The translations under genes and the position numbers were made by a program. The notes under the pieces were generated by a model. It worked only from the letters and a program-made list of their open reading frames with translations. It had not been told where the DNA came from and made no database searches. From Serpula lacrymans var. lacrymans S7.9 (lineage: Eukaryota > Basidiomycota > Agaricomycetes > Boletales > Serpulaceae), in the NCBI RefSeq assembly GCF_000218685.1, contig NW_006763290.1, positions 4,862,908 through 4,926,907 on the forward strand: 64,000 nt of DNA, read 5' to 3'. This document shows positions 10,836-21,518 of the stretch, piece by piece (positions within the stretch are counted from its first letter, which is position 1; every line of letters starts with the position of its first letter).

Positions 10836-11705
10836 ACATCCTTAATAGTTGTGATAGTAGTAAGGATGGCAGGGAACATGGTGAAGTTCTATATCATGAT
10901 AATGAGCTTTGTAAGTGATGTATGGATCTCGATCAGCCTCTAAATTCACTCCAAAGCATAGACCATATCGAGCCTAGGCAGCCTGGCCAGAGGTCACATG
11001 TCAGTGCTGGTGCATGAAGGCTTTGGCATGACCCCTTAATTAGTGTGCCAATACAATACAAACTCAAATACTGATGTATGTAGTCACATGCTTTAGACAT
11101 TGTATTGAACCTACTATGCTCTGGTTTTTTGTACAAAACTATAGAAGTCCTTCTATGACTCTCGAAAATGAATGGAGTTAATGATGATATCATTTGTCAC
11201 ACCCCTTGTGATGTCAAAACACAAAGGTATGTGGGCATATTTTCTATGTTGTGAAGTTGCAATTAATCATTGCAATGCTAAGATGTGATGCTCTCTCTGA
11301 ATTCTGTTGAACTGAAAATTTCTAGGACTTTGCAAATCCTGTTGTACATAAATAGCTACAATTTTATCCAGAGGATGCAGATTCACATCTCAAAGAAACA
11401 TATCAAGCTAGCTAGTGGCTATTAATACAAATCCCCCACCCCCGTACAATATATTGGTTTATCAAACTACTTTGCTTTTGGACTAGACAAAGGGTGTGTA
11501 TCACATATTGCTGATATACAAAAGGGGGGATATTGTAGTTATGTGTTTGTTGGTGTAGATAATTGTCAAGCTGGTTGGACTATCAAGCAAGAAAACCAGA
11601 TAACTGTAGAAATTATATTATGTAAGTGAACCTCAGTACACTGCCTTAAGTTTTTATCTTATAATTATATCTGGCCACTTGTGGATATTTTGTGATTTTG
11701 CATGG
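10836..11705. other. AT-rich intergenic tract, no gene seen
   Basis: No supported ORF or known repeat. Weakly repetitive AT-rich sequence between R3 and the solo LTR at 11706. Confidence 0.4.
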
Positions 11706-12133
11706 TGTAACAACCAAGAGTTTGTATACTCTGGTGCACAACTCAGACAAGTTGTAGTGAAATGAGTGGGAGTGGTTACCCCTTAAGATGGGACCAAGGT
11801 AATTGTAGATAAACAACAGAAGGACTTGCTGAGGAGCCTCCTTGATCTATTGGGGTTCATATACATCTACAGACTATTTGTACATGTGTACTATATAGTT
11901 GATGAGGGCAGTGGCTGATAATATCATAGAGTGCAGCCCTTTGTGACCAGCTCCACTGCATGAGAGACTTGTATCTAAAAATAAAAAAAGGCAGCACAGC
12001 ACAAGAAAATAAAGATACAAGTGGAGTTTGAAACAAAAAATAAAGTGTTGCATGGCACAACTGTGTGAAAACTAAGAAAGAAAGTTGAAGTGGAGAATGA
12101 AATTTAAAGGTCCAAAAATTATGTATCATAACA
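11706..12133 (-). repeat. Solo LTR of family B (about 428 bp)
   Basis: Minus-strand copy of the 5336-5748 LTR. The termini TGTAACAACC and ATCATAACA correspond to the family ends, and the flanks carry a perfect 5-bp duplication CATGG (11701-11705 and 12134-12138). Confidence 0.88.
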
Positions 12134-12199
12134 CATGGTATTCATATTTACTTAGTGTACATATAAGAAGTACTATATGTATGTAGTTGGTGCTATGTG

Positions 12200-12712
12200 G
12201 CATATATGTCCAAATTGAGAATGCAAATTTAAGGTCCAAAAATTATATGTTGTAATGTAACAGCAAGTGTTACTGTACATGTGGCACCTTTAGTTATTTG
12301 TGAGAGAAAACACAATTTTTGAAGCTTTTACTTTCATTCTCTGCTTGAACTCTCTTTCTCAGTTTTCACACACTGTGCCATACAATGCTTTTCTTTTGTT
12401 TAAACTCCACTTTCTCGCACTGCTCTGTTTCCTTTTATTTATATAACTCTCTCATGTAGTGGAGCTGGTCACATGGGCTGTGCCCTATGATATCATCAGC
12501 CACTGCTTTATCAACTGTATAGTACATGTACAACATGTACAAATAACTTGTAGTAGTATAAATATGCCAATAGATCCAGGAGACTCCTCAGCGAGTCCTC
12601 CTGTTGTATACCCACAACTAACTTGATCATATTCTAAAGGTTTACCCACTTCTCCTTCTATCCTCTCTGCTTGTTGTTGTGTGTGCTAGAGTATCAAAAC
12701 TTTGGTTGTTTA
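12200..12712. repeat. Family B LTR pieces: short minus fragment then a decayed plus copy
   Basis: About 12200-12265 resembles the inner end of a minus copy; about 12290-12712 is a diverged plus copy ending TTGGTTGTTTA. Its start is too decayed to place and no target duplication is seen. It abuts the R3 copy at 12713. Confidence 0.55.
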
Positions 12713-13201
12713 GGCTATGGTTTCTGGACCTCCGAGCAGCCAGAAACTCCTCAGTCCAAACTCCCCAATTTTTGGTTTTCTCATAGTTATGCTCCTCCTG
12801 TTCTGCCGTTTAGAATAGTTCTGTACCTTGCTCCCATATGATCCTCCAAATATCTGCTCCAATTCTCCTGCCCCGGACTTCCAGTCTGCCATATGTTTCC
12901 TCTGCATGTTCTCATATTCCTCATGGACTCTGTAGTTGGACCTTATGGTATACTCCCCTCATATTAAATTTCCTCCTTGCTAGATAGTTGTCTGCATGGA
13001 ACTTTGTACCTACATTATGAATTACTCCTTATAGACTCCACTCCCTCCAATAGTATATAAGCTGAAACTCCTGTACTCCATCCCTGCAGTTCAAATATCA
13101 ATAAGTTCCTCGCCCTTTTTACCCAAGTCCCTTTCTAAGTTTTCCAGTCCTTCTCTGAAGGACTTTTACTCCACTCTACTTTCATCCTCCACTCTTTCCG
13201 C

Positions 13202-15025
13202 TGTCATGCACCAAAGTTGATTGGTAGCATGGACAGGTGTCAATAACGAAGCGAATATTCAAAAAGACTCGCCTTTGCGCCACACAGGCACAGTGCCACG
13301 TGGAATAGTAATTAATATTGCCCTTTTCGAACTTGTGGCTGATCAGCACCACCTCTATTAGGCAATCCAGTCATGCTCACCTTTGCTTTTCCATCCGGTA
13401 CTTTCCGCATTTCGGCATTTCGGCAAATTTTCGCATCACCACTGGCTACACATTGCATTGCGCCCTCGCTTTTGTCGTTTCCCTTACTCCCCTTCCTTTG
13501 CCTAGCCCCACCATGGGCCCCTTCCTCTCCTTTTTATTCTCACCTGACGGTCGTTTCTGGATCCCCATTCTAATCCACTTTTTCGTCACCTCCACCCTCC
13601 TCCTCCTCATTTTATTTGCACCCCCACCATTTCTGATGTCACCACTTCCTATCCGCTTCCGTCGCCGATCTGTTGACTACCACGTGCCACTGCTGATATC
13701 AGCAAAGCCCCGGCGGCCGGTCCAAATAGGGCAACAGGTCCATCTTCATGACGTCGATCTACCATCATATACTATCAAAACATCGGTCGCTCGTCTTGCC
13801 TGGTTGGAGCGTGGGTGGGTAATTTTTGAGCTGGAGAAGGTTCATCCCCTTGCGTCGCCCATGTTCATCGCTGTCCCATTCACTTGGGTACACTTATCTT
13901 TTGTCCATCGTCTTCACTACAGCTACACCTACCACACGCTGCCTGGGACTCACTTGTTCCAAATTGGAACTACTCCTCTCCCTCCCTCGTTTGATCAGGT
14001 GGTCCAACACAACCAGTCCATTGGTAAGGCCGTGGAACTGTCGGATTTGGACTAGGTGGTGGACCGGTGGCTCCAGTTTCTTTTTCTTCAGCAGAACATT
14101 CATTTACAGTGCGATTATTTTTGATTTTTGAATCATTTTTATGGACACATATTTTTTTAGAATGCCTGACTGACAATAAAGGAACTGTGTTGATACTGAT
14201 AGTGTTTTGCCTTGCCCTTTTTTTACTGCATCTTCCCATGACATCATGATTTTCCTGCTCTCTTTTTGCTATTGGACTTTACTTTATGGCTGTACAAACC
14301 TGTGACATTACTCACAGCATTCATTGTTCTATCTCTTTCTTTTCCTTTTTTTGACAATCTTATCCTGTACTACCTACGCAGGATTCGTCAGCATACATTC
14401 CTTCCTTCATGTTCTTTCTCATTCTTTTTGCACAGCTATACTGTGCATAGCCTACTTTTCTTTTACTATATAAACCCCTGTATTTTACCTTGTAAAAAAA
14501 ACAACAAGAACTCGATTCCAGACTTCTTCTCTAAATCTCAAGTTCACTACTCACTACTACTTGTGATCCAGTGTGGTCACAACACTTCCCACTGCTACCA
14601 CTGTTAACTGCTGTCATTGTCACTCGTCACTTTTGAAAGTGATTGTCATCCCCTTCGATTAGAGTCCTTCTGAGCACTACAGTTTGTGCGTCAGGAGCCT
14701 GCTATCACTGGGAACCTCGTCACCTCGTCATCCTCGTTGTTCTCAAACCTACCTTGTGCTACAATTAGCAAGGTAGTGCTCATCTATACTCGTCACAAAG
14801 CCCCTATCCTTCTATAAATTCAACTATCCCTCCTCCTCAAAACCCACACTCATACACCTCTGGGTTTTACTTTGAAGGATCTTTATACGTACCACCCCAC
14901 GAACAACCAGACCACTCCACTGTTCTAGGAGGCAAAGCCCATAAACAAGTTCCGTGGAATCTGGGAGGATTGTGTGTTAGTTTGTTTTGTGTGTGGTTTT
15001 CTAACAGCAGTTCTCAACATCGACA
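13202..15025 (+). repeat. R1 copy B, full-length 1.8-kb LTR-like repeat
   Basis: Termini TGTCATGCACC ... CATCGACA (TG/CA, inverted TGTC/GACA), 1824 bp, flanked by the 4-bp duplication CCGC (13198-13201 and 15026-15029). An ORF (13513-14055) lies in the first half, and a TATATAAA box lies near 14466 about two thirds in, as expected for an LTR with a long U3. No pol or gag is attached, so it is best read as a solo LTR or a non-autonomous element. Confidence 0.85.
13513..14055 (+). CDS. R1-encoded ORF, intact, putative membrane protein
   Basis: 180 codons from an ATG in a very strong start context (CCACCATGG). The first 45 residues contain a long hydrophobic stretch (about residues 13-36, Ile/Leu/Phe-rich) that could span a membrane or act as a signal anchor, followed by a basic segment (RFRRRS) and a soluble-looking domain ending in SDLD. 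The open frame also extends 65 codons upstream of the ATG. The same frame is intact in R1 copy D (37989-38531), carries one stop in copy E, and is broken in copies A and C. I do not recognise the family. It lies upstream of the R1 TATA box, so it would not be on a normal LTR-driven transcript unless another promoter exists. Confidence 0.45.
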   Translation: MGPFLSFLFSPDGRFWIPILIHFFVTSTLLLLILFAPPPFLMSPLPIRFRRRSVDYHVPLLISAKPRRPVQIGQQVHLHDVDLPSYTIKTSVARLAWLERGWVIFELEKVHPLASPMFIAVPFTWVHLSFVHRLHYSYTYHTLPGTHLFQIGTTPLPPSFDQVVQHNQSIGKAVELSDLD

Positions 15026-15114
15026 CCGCATTCACTTCATTGAGTTAGGGACTGCTCCCCAGCATACCTCTGTCCTCCAAAACTCTAATTACTCCAAAGG
15101 TCAAGGTTCTGACA

Positions 15115-16178
15115 AGCCTTTGTAATGACACCCATATGATTTCATTGGAGAAAGAGTATGTGTTCTTAAATGCCATATATATTGGGTGGAAAAGATGCTG
15201 GGAACATTGTTGGAGATTTGGACCCCTAAGAGCATAGGAACAAGCATGAGAGAAGGATATTCTTTGGCAAAAGGATGCCATAAAATGTAAATACAAAGCT
15301 TCTTGTATACCAAATATATGTAAATACGATGTGAAATATAGTAATAGCCACAAAAGGCTGGATACCATAAGATAAAATCTTTAGGTAAAGCCCCAAAGTT
15401 TACCTACATAATATAATTTCTACAAATATGGCATTCATTCCCTGCCTCACACTCAAACCCTATATAGAAGATCTTCCTATTAAACTCTCATGCTGCCAAT
15501 TTCCAGTCCATGTGGCAATTACCATGACTCTCAATAAATTTCAAGGCCAATCAATCTGTATGGCACATTGGGCTGGACTTACATATTCCTGTCTTCTCTC
15601 ATGGTCAATTAGACATGGCCCTTTCATACTGCACTCCTGGAGATAGGATAAAGGTGTTATTCAAAGAGGGTTCAGAGGATACAAAACCCTCAATATAGTG
15701 TATCCAAAGATGCTAACTGGCTTCTTTTTTGATTGGTAAGCTCTTTAGTATTGACATCTCCCAAACTGATTATCTTTATTTTCTTCAAATATAGATGTTA
15801 ACATGTTTTCTTCACTTTTCACCTCTCATATTTTTGTAAACTAGATAGAGACTGTTATGCCTGTACCATGAAATTGTATCTTGCATTCTTATTATTTTTG
15901 TGTCAGTCAACCACTTTAGGGCCAACTCAAGGGACAATAATATAGTAACCAATCTCAGTCTCATTCAGCCATGTCTGACACAAATGGCAAAGCTGCGGTA
16001 TATGCGGTATATGGTGGTAGTAGCGTGGGGAACTGTTCTGAAGTGGCTGTGACTACATACCTTGACAGCGAATCTCAGCTCCGACCAAACCTAAAATTTG
16101 CCACCGTATCATCGACTTTCAGATTCTACAATCGCGCCCTGGTCGTAACTTGCACATCGCATCGTCAAATAATTCAAT
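15115..16178. other. Intergenic region upstream of RPS27
   Basis: No supported gene. Contains the presumed promoter of the S27 gene (ATG at 16179). Short ORFs here, such as one starting at 15971, have no recognisable content and run into the S27 leader. Confidence 0.4.
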
Positions 16179-16586
16179 ATGGTACTGTCGTCGTTCACTA
16201 AATTCAGACTCTTTTTATCTGACAGTTACACTTTATTAGACCTTAGCTGTCGATCTCCTTAACCCGTCCGCTGAACATGAAAAGCGACAGCACAAGCTTA
16301 AACGCCTTGTGCAATCTCCCAATTCGTACTTTATGGATGTTAAATGTCCAGGTCAGCCAGGCATTCCAAGTTGATGTCTCTGTCGCTCACCCTGATCTTA
16401 GGTTGTTTCGCCATAACAACGGTATTCTCCCATGCTCAAACTGTTGTACTCTGCGCTGCATGTGCAAGCGTACTGTGCCAACCTACTGGAGGAAGGGCAA
16501 GGCTGACAGAAGGTTCGTCCTTCGTTACTATTGATTCTGAAGTCACTGACTGTGGTTTAGGATGTTCATTTCGCCGGAAGAACTAA
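16179..16586 (+). CDS. RPS27: 40S ribosomal protein S27 (eS27)
   Basis: Four exons: 16179-16181 (only the ATG), 16240-16351, 16402-16512, 16561-16586; 83 aa, the normal family length. The protein has the basic [18 protein letters not shown] region and a C4 zinc finger (CPGC ... CAAC, spacing C-x2-C-x14-C-x2-C), ending CSFRRKN. Small ribosomal subunit protein of the cytosol, near the mRNA path. The start is chosen because ATG joined to the acceptor at 16240 gives M-T-L-A-V-D, matching the family; a first exon containing only the start codon is a known pattern in ribosomal protein genes. It converges with the PRPP synthetase gene. Confidence 0.93.
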
Positions 16587-17109
16587 GCTACTATAGATCT
16601 TAGTTCTTTAGTTCTTCTCGCTGTGCTGTGCGTTGTCCCTTTCCAAAATTATGTCCCTTTAGTGTGTACTATCGAACCCTGAATTATCACGGGCAAAACG
16701 GGATTGATCGTAGTGGAACTTGTTGTAGGTAGGGAGGCTTGTATCTACCACCAGTTTGGCTCAAATTCCATCACACTATCTCTACATGACAGAGGTTGTA
16801 AAAGTATGAGAACAACGCATCTATTCTGCGTCAGAGGAATCACATCAGTCTGAATGAAATGCTTCTGCCTTGAGGGGTATAGTAGACTCTCATAATCCGA
16901 CATCAGAATGTATGAGTCATTGGGGATTATGGGCTCTGAGAGAGGCATTATAGGGACAAAATGAAGATTGGTGGATACAAAATTCTATGGGTTTTAAGGG
17001 GTTATGGGTTATCAGGCCCTTACAGCCTAATCATAGAGTAAGATCGTTAGGCCTAACGCCATTTGTCTTTTAAGTAGTTCTAGTTGGTATCAAATCTGTC
17101 CTCCACTTT
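16587..17109. other. Intergenic region between convergent genes
   Basis: About 520 bp between the ends of RPS27 (+) and the PRPP synthetase gene (-). Presumably holds both 3' ends and terminators; nothing else is recognisable. Confidence 0.45.
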
Positions 17110-18454
17110 CTAATAAGGTACCTCGTGGAAGAGCTTTGACACGCTCTCTCCGTAATGACTGCGTCTGATAACCTCCGCAAGCACAGCTCCTATATCGATG
17201 ACCTCGATCTTACTGCACTTCGCCTGATTCTCCCTCTGAGGCAACGTGTTTGTCACAATCAATTTTTCCAGTATGCTTTCTTCCACAGCTGTGAGAGCAT
17301 TGCCACTCAAGATACCGTGGGTGACGATAGCATAAACTTTGGCTACGTTAGCTTCCGCAAGGTGCTGAGCTGCTAAACATAATGTGCCACAGGTGTCGGC
17401 CATGTCATCAACAAGTATGGCAATCTTGTCCTTGACTTGACCAACCAATACCATCCTGGAAACCTCGTTGGCCTTTTTACGTTCCTTGTGAAACAATGCA
17501 AAATCAACACCCAGCCTATCTGCAATAGATGTTGCCCTAATAATCACAGTCAACGCACAGCTTCTCAATCGCCACCTGGATTGCATTACCTCTTTGCGCC
17601 ACCTGCATCAGGGGATACTATCACGACATCATTCAAATTGAAATGCGTGCGAATATATAGGATCGCAGACGGTTCGGCGTACAGCTAATGTTGAGGACCC
17701 ACGTTTAGGACCATGCGTGGCAGCCTTCCAATGAAAGTACTTACACTATAGTTCGATACTATGAGCGCATCGACAGCCAAAAGTGTGGAGACCAACTTAC
17801 TTATCCACAGGGACATCGAAAAACCCTTGAATTTGAGATGCATGGAGGTCCATGGTCTGCACACGATAATGTGTGGGGTGGGGTAGAAATCCATACGTTA
17901 CAGTCCAGGGGGGTTAACGAAGAGAGAGATGATAGGCCCTGGTACGAAAAAAATGAAAGCGCACTCACAATGACATGATCACATCCCGACTTTTGCAACA
18001 TGTTGGCGACCAGCTTCGCCGTGATAGGAGCCCTGCTTTTGTCTTTCTTGTCTTGCCTTGCGTACGGGAAGAGAGGTAAGACAGCCGTGATTCGTTTGGC
18101 GCTGGCGATCTTGCAGGCGTGGATCATGATACACAATTCCATGAGCGCTGTATTGACCTCGGCGCAACCAGTGTTTATGATATAAACATCGTCCTCTCGC
18201 ACACTTTGTGCTATGCGTACGTTAGTCTCTCCGATTCCACTTTTTGTCACTTCAGCTTTGGCGAGGGGTAAACCAAGGCTAGAGGAGAGGGTTAATGATC
18301 ATATATGTCAATTTGCGGATTTATTCACCGTCGAGCAATTATCTCAGCTAGCTCTGGATGGCTCGTGCCTGTCGTAATAAGTCGTCAAACCTGCTGGAAT
18401 AATAAAACTGTAGGTTATACCAGCAAAGATCTTGACTCCACTTCCGTTTAGCAT
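17110..18454 (-). CDS. PRS: Ribose-phosphate pyrophosphokinase (PRPP synthetase)
   Basis: Minus-strand exons: 18454-18421, 18368-18329, 18278-17969, 17856-17801, 17745 (one nucleotide), 17684-17590, 17536-17110; 963 nt, 320 aa, the family length. Makes PRPP from ribose-5-phosphate and ATP for nucleotide, His and Trp synthesis in the cytosol. Seen: the [12 protein letters not shown] stretch, the [13 protein letters not shown] segment, [14 protein letters not shown], and the PRPP-binding loop [11 protein letters not shown]. Between VPVD and LYAEP every homologue has exactly one residue; the only way to supply it here is AA from one exon plus a single T at 17745 flanked by AG and GTAAGT. Introns are 50-112 nt. 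The start ATG gives [12 protein letters not shown]. Divergent from the DnaJ gene. Which of the fungal PRS paralogues it is cannot be said. Confidence 0.92.
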
Positions 18455-18695
18455 GTCAGCGTTGCGTTCAGATCGAGATATTGATGCTGTAACTCAGTTT
18501 CTCTGCGCCATGAATTAGTAATATTTTCCCGTGGCCGTCACTTACTGGTTTGTGCCACAGCGAGTGTGAGAAGAACTGTTGGCAAAAACCTGCTGCTTAC
18601 ATAACCCCCGGCTTAGCGAAGTTGCTTGTCAGAAAATCTTGGATTCGTTGCAATTGGTCCTCAGGTTAAGGAACTCCAGTTTAGTATCGTCGCAA
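18455..18695. promoter_or_regulatory. Shared divergent promoter region (PRS / mitochondrial DnaJ)
   Basis: 241 bp between the two start codons, which point away from each other. It must hold both promoters or part of them; no clear TATA box was found. Co-regulation is possible but not shown. Confidence 0.5.
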
Positions 18696-20483
18696 ATGAT
18701 CACTCGACTGCAACCACAGGGTCTCCATACATTCCTTACATCTTACGCTTGTGGAAAGCAACAAATTCGGGCTATTCGAGCGTTTGCAACGTACCGGAAC
18801 CGGTGCAGTCACCTTCACTCTGCTAAATGTTTCCCTGCTATAAGAGCGCATAATGCTAGAGAAAAGGTTTGTCTATATTGTAGTCTTATTTTCCATCTCT
18901 AACGTTATTGTTTTAGCACGCTTTCCACACCTCTGCACCACTCTGCGTTGTACAAGACCCTTACAAGGTTCTTGGTGTTAGCAAAGATGCACCTAGTGCT
19001 GAGATAAAGAAGACTTATTTTGCAGTATGTATAAAAAATCAATAATTGCGTCCTTTGTATTCACAACTCAACGTATTAGCTTGCTCGAAAATATCATCCT
19101 GACACAAATTCAGATAAGGGGGCGCAAGAAAAATTTGTAGAAATCCAGGAGGCATATGATGTAGGACGCAGCACCTCAAGGTATTGCATGCAGTCGCTAA
19201 CTACACCACTGTTTGCATAGGTTTTAAAGGATGACAAGAAACGTGCTGCATACGATAAATACGGTGCAGCATCTCAGCAACCTGGCTTCGATCCAAATGC
19301 CTTCTCAAGGGGAGCTGGCGGGTTTTCTGGATTTGGTGCTCCTTTTGGTAACGGTGGCTCGTTTTCCAATGACCTCTTTGATCAATTATTCGGTGGTGGA
19401 TTTAATGATCGAACTCGAAGTACTGGGTTTGGACAGAATATGAGAGGGAGCGACACCGAAGCCAGTGTTACAGTGAGCTTTATGGATGCTTGCAAAGGCA
19501 CTGTACGCACTATCAACGTCAATCCTCTTTCTACATGCACAACCTGTACCGGTTCGGGACTAAGGCGTGGAGCAAAACGGTCCGCTTGCGGGACTTGTGG
19601 TGGGACAGGAACAAGGACATTCGTCATAGAAAGTGGGTTTCAGATGTCTAGCACTTGTGGTTCTTGCTATGGTACAGGCACGACGATTCCTCGTGGGAGC
19701 GGTTGTGTAGATTGTGGGGGCCAAGGCCATGTAAGGACAAAAAAGACAGTGAAAGTTGACATACCACCCGGTGAGCAGTTACACTAAGGATAATAAATAC
19801 TTTGTGGATCCTGATATCGTCACACAGGAGTGGAGGATGGCATGTCACTTCGAGTTCCAAATGCGGGGGATGCACCAGTGACAGGCAAAGGCAGCAATGG
19901 CGATCTGATTGTTCGAGTGAACGTGACCGCTTCAAAGGTATTCCGAAGGCAAGGTGCCAATTTACATCACGAGTCACGAATACCACTTCACACCGCACTG
20001 CTTGGCGGACGCGTACGTGTACCAACGCTTGACGGTAATGTAGACGTACGTGTGCCCAACGGAACTCAGCATGGGGAAGAAATGGTCCTTAAAGGTCATG
20101 GTGTCCCATCAGTCTTCAGTGGTGATAAAGGGGATCTTTTTGTCTCCTTCTCAGTTCAGATACCCAGGTGAGGGCATACAATATTATTAATTGTCGGCGG
20201 TTAGATATCTCGTTTCCGCAGATCCTTAACGATGCGACAACGCGAGATCTTGCAGCAATATGCAGATGATGTTGAAGGACGGACTACAGCACCAGCCAAG
20301 GAACATTCTTCCTCGGGCGAGAAAGCCAGTGCTCCCACGAAAGATCCAACACCGACACCGATCGCAAAGGATGCTGTTGATGAACACAATGGTACGACTT
20401 CTTTTGCTTCTTTGTCGCCATCTCCCAAGGGTGGTTGGACCTCTCGTGTATGGAAGAGGATACAAGGGCTCATTGATTTCTAA
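18696..20483 (+). CDS. MDJ1: Mitochondrial DnaJ/Hsp40 co-chaperone, Mdj1 type
   Basis: Six exons: 18696-18866, 18917-19024, 19080-19160, 19221-19770, 19828-20167, 20222-20483; 503 aa (yeast Mdj1 is 511). Order: basic, Arg-rich mitochondrial presequence with a RxFHTSAP-like cleavage region (1-65); J domain about 70-135 with the HPD motif that stimulates Hsp70; Gly/Phe-rich linker; four CxxCxGxG zinc repeats (last one CVDCGGQG); C-terminal substrate-binding domains; and a tail ending in a [16 protein letters not shown] segment. Role: works with mitochondrial Hsp70 in matrix protein folding. The final exon could hide one more intron near 20393 but reads through without one. Start: the ATG at 18696 is the first in frame that yields a presequence. 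Confidence 0.92.
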
Positions 20484-21518
20484 TTTATCTATTTTTGCTA
20501 ATTGCCTTCGTGCTTCGACGCTTTCTTCTCGACAACCTATATTGACGACTCTCACCCACAATCGACAGAAGGTCACACTGGTAGCGAAATGACAGATAGC
20601 GGGACATCGGAAGATGCGGAGCGAGGGGAGAAGAAAAGAGCAATTGCATAGTTGAAAGGATGAAGAAGGTGGAAGCATCATGAGCTCACGTTATTAGATA
20701 CTATCGGCACCTTGCTGCATCTTGACTAAGGAGTACTAAAGCCATCACTTCTATTGAGTTTATCCTACTAGTCTCCAGAATAGAGCGCTGGATTAGGTTT
20801 ACCCTTTGGGTTTGAGTTTGCGAGGGTCTTACTGCCCAGATCGGAGTCTGGACAGTGTCCAGCTGATTACCTGTTTGACTTCGCCATCGCCATGAGGTAA
20901 GTGCCCCTGCTACTGCGCAGCATACGAAAGGTCTTGTACATCACCAACAGCTGCCGCGAATGCTTTGATTCGATAGTATGTGTGACGCCGATACGCGCTA
21001 TCTTTGAAGTAAAAATCTGTCCAAACGGCGATCTAGCATAGGATCTTCGACTCTCAGGAAGTCTTGCTGTCTTGTCAATGACTTGTGCAACGAGGCTAAT
21101 GTTCCCCAAAGACCTTTCTATTCCCCATTCGCATTCGGGTCGCAAGCTTTTTCTTTCACGGTCTCCAGAACGGTAAGATCTTGGTGTCACTCATATGCTT
21201 CTCTTCTTTGTCACTCAGTGGCCCCTTCAATTTGCAGTCCAAATTCTGCTCTAAAGCCAAATCGATAATCCTACTCCAAAGTCTAAAGCCAGCGCGTCAC
21301 ACCTTTCTTTGAGCGGTCCGCTCGTTAAACTTGAATGGCATTCCAAGGTCCTTCAGAAGTCTTCTCTATGTGTACGACTTAATGGTTCGATCTGATCATC
21401 GAAGCCACCCTTGCCCAAGGCCAGTATGGGTATAAAGTGGGCTAGAGTACAATGCAGAGACTTGGAATCTTGAGTTTCTCAGTTTCTGTCCTGTTTCTCA
21501 AATCATACTCCTCAAGAC
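20484..21518. other. Intergenic region, no gene seen
   Basis: About 1 kb between the DnaJ and transporter genes. Open frames on both strands near 20867-21268 lack recognisable motifs and are not supported. Confidence 0.45.

Larger units (their letters stand above)
12713..15114 (+). repeat. R3 repeat copy split by R1 copy B
   Basis: R3 sequence runs 12713-13201 and resumes at 15026-15114, ending TTCTGACA, with the R1 insertion and its CCGC duplication between. A TATATAAG site lies near 13055. The 5' end is lost next to the family B LTR. Confidence 0.6.

Noticed and set aside
9940..10840. Target duplication ATGTC/ACATC around the R3 copy
   Set aside because: Two of five bases differ; kept only as a possibility.
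15971..16201. 76-codon frame before RPS27
   Set aside because: Overlaps the S27 start and first intron; no recognisable content.
17685..17894. Minus-strand frame that reads through the PRPP synthetase introns
   Set aside because: Breaks the conserved protein; explained by exons plus the one-base exon.
20867..21190. 107-codon minus frame between DnaJ and the transporter
   Set aside because: No domain, no splice support, no conserved motif.
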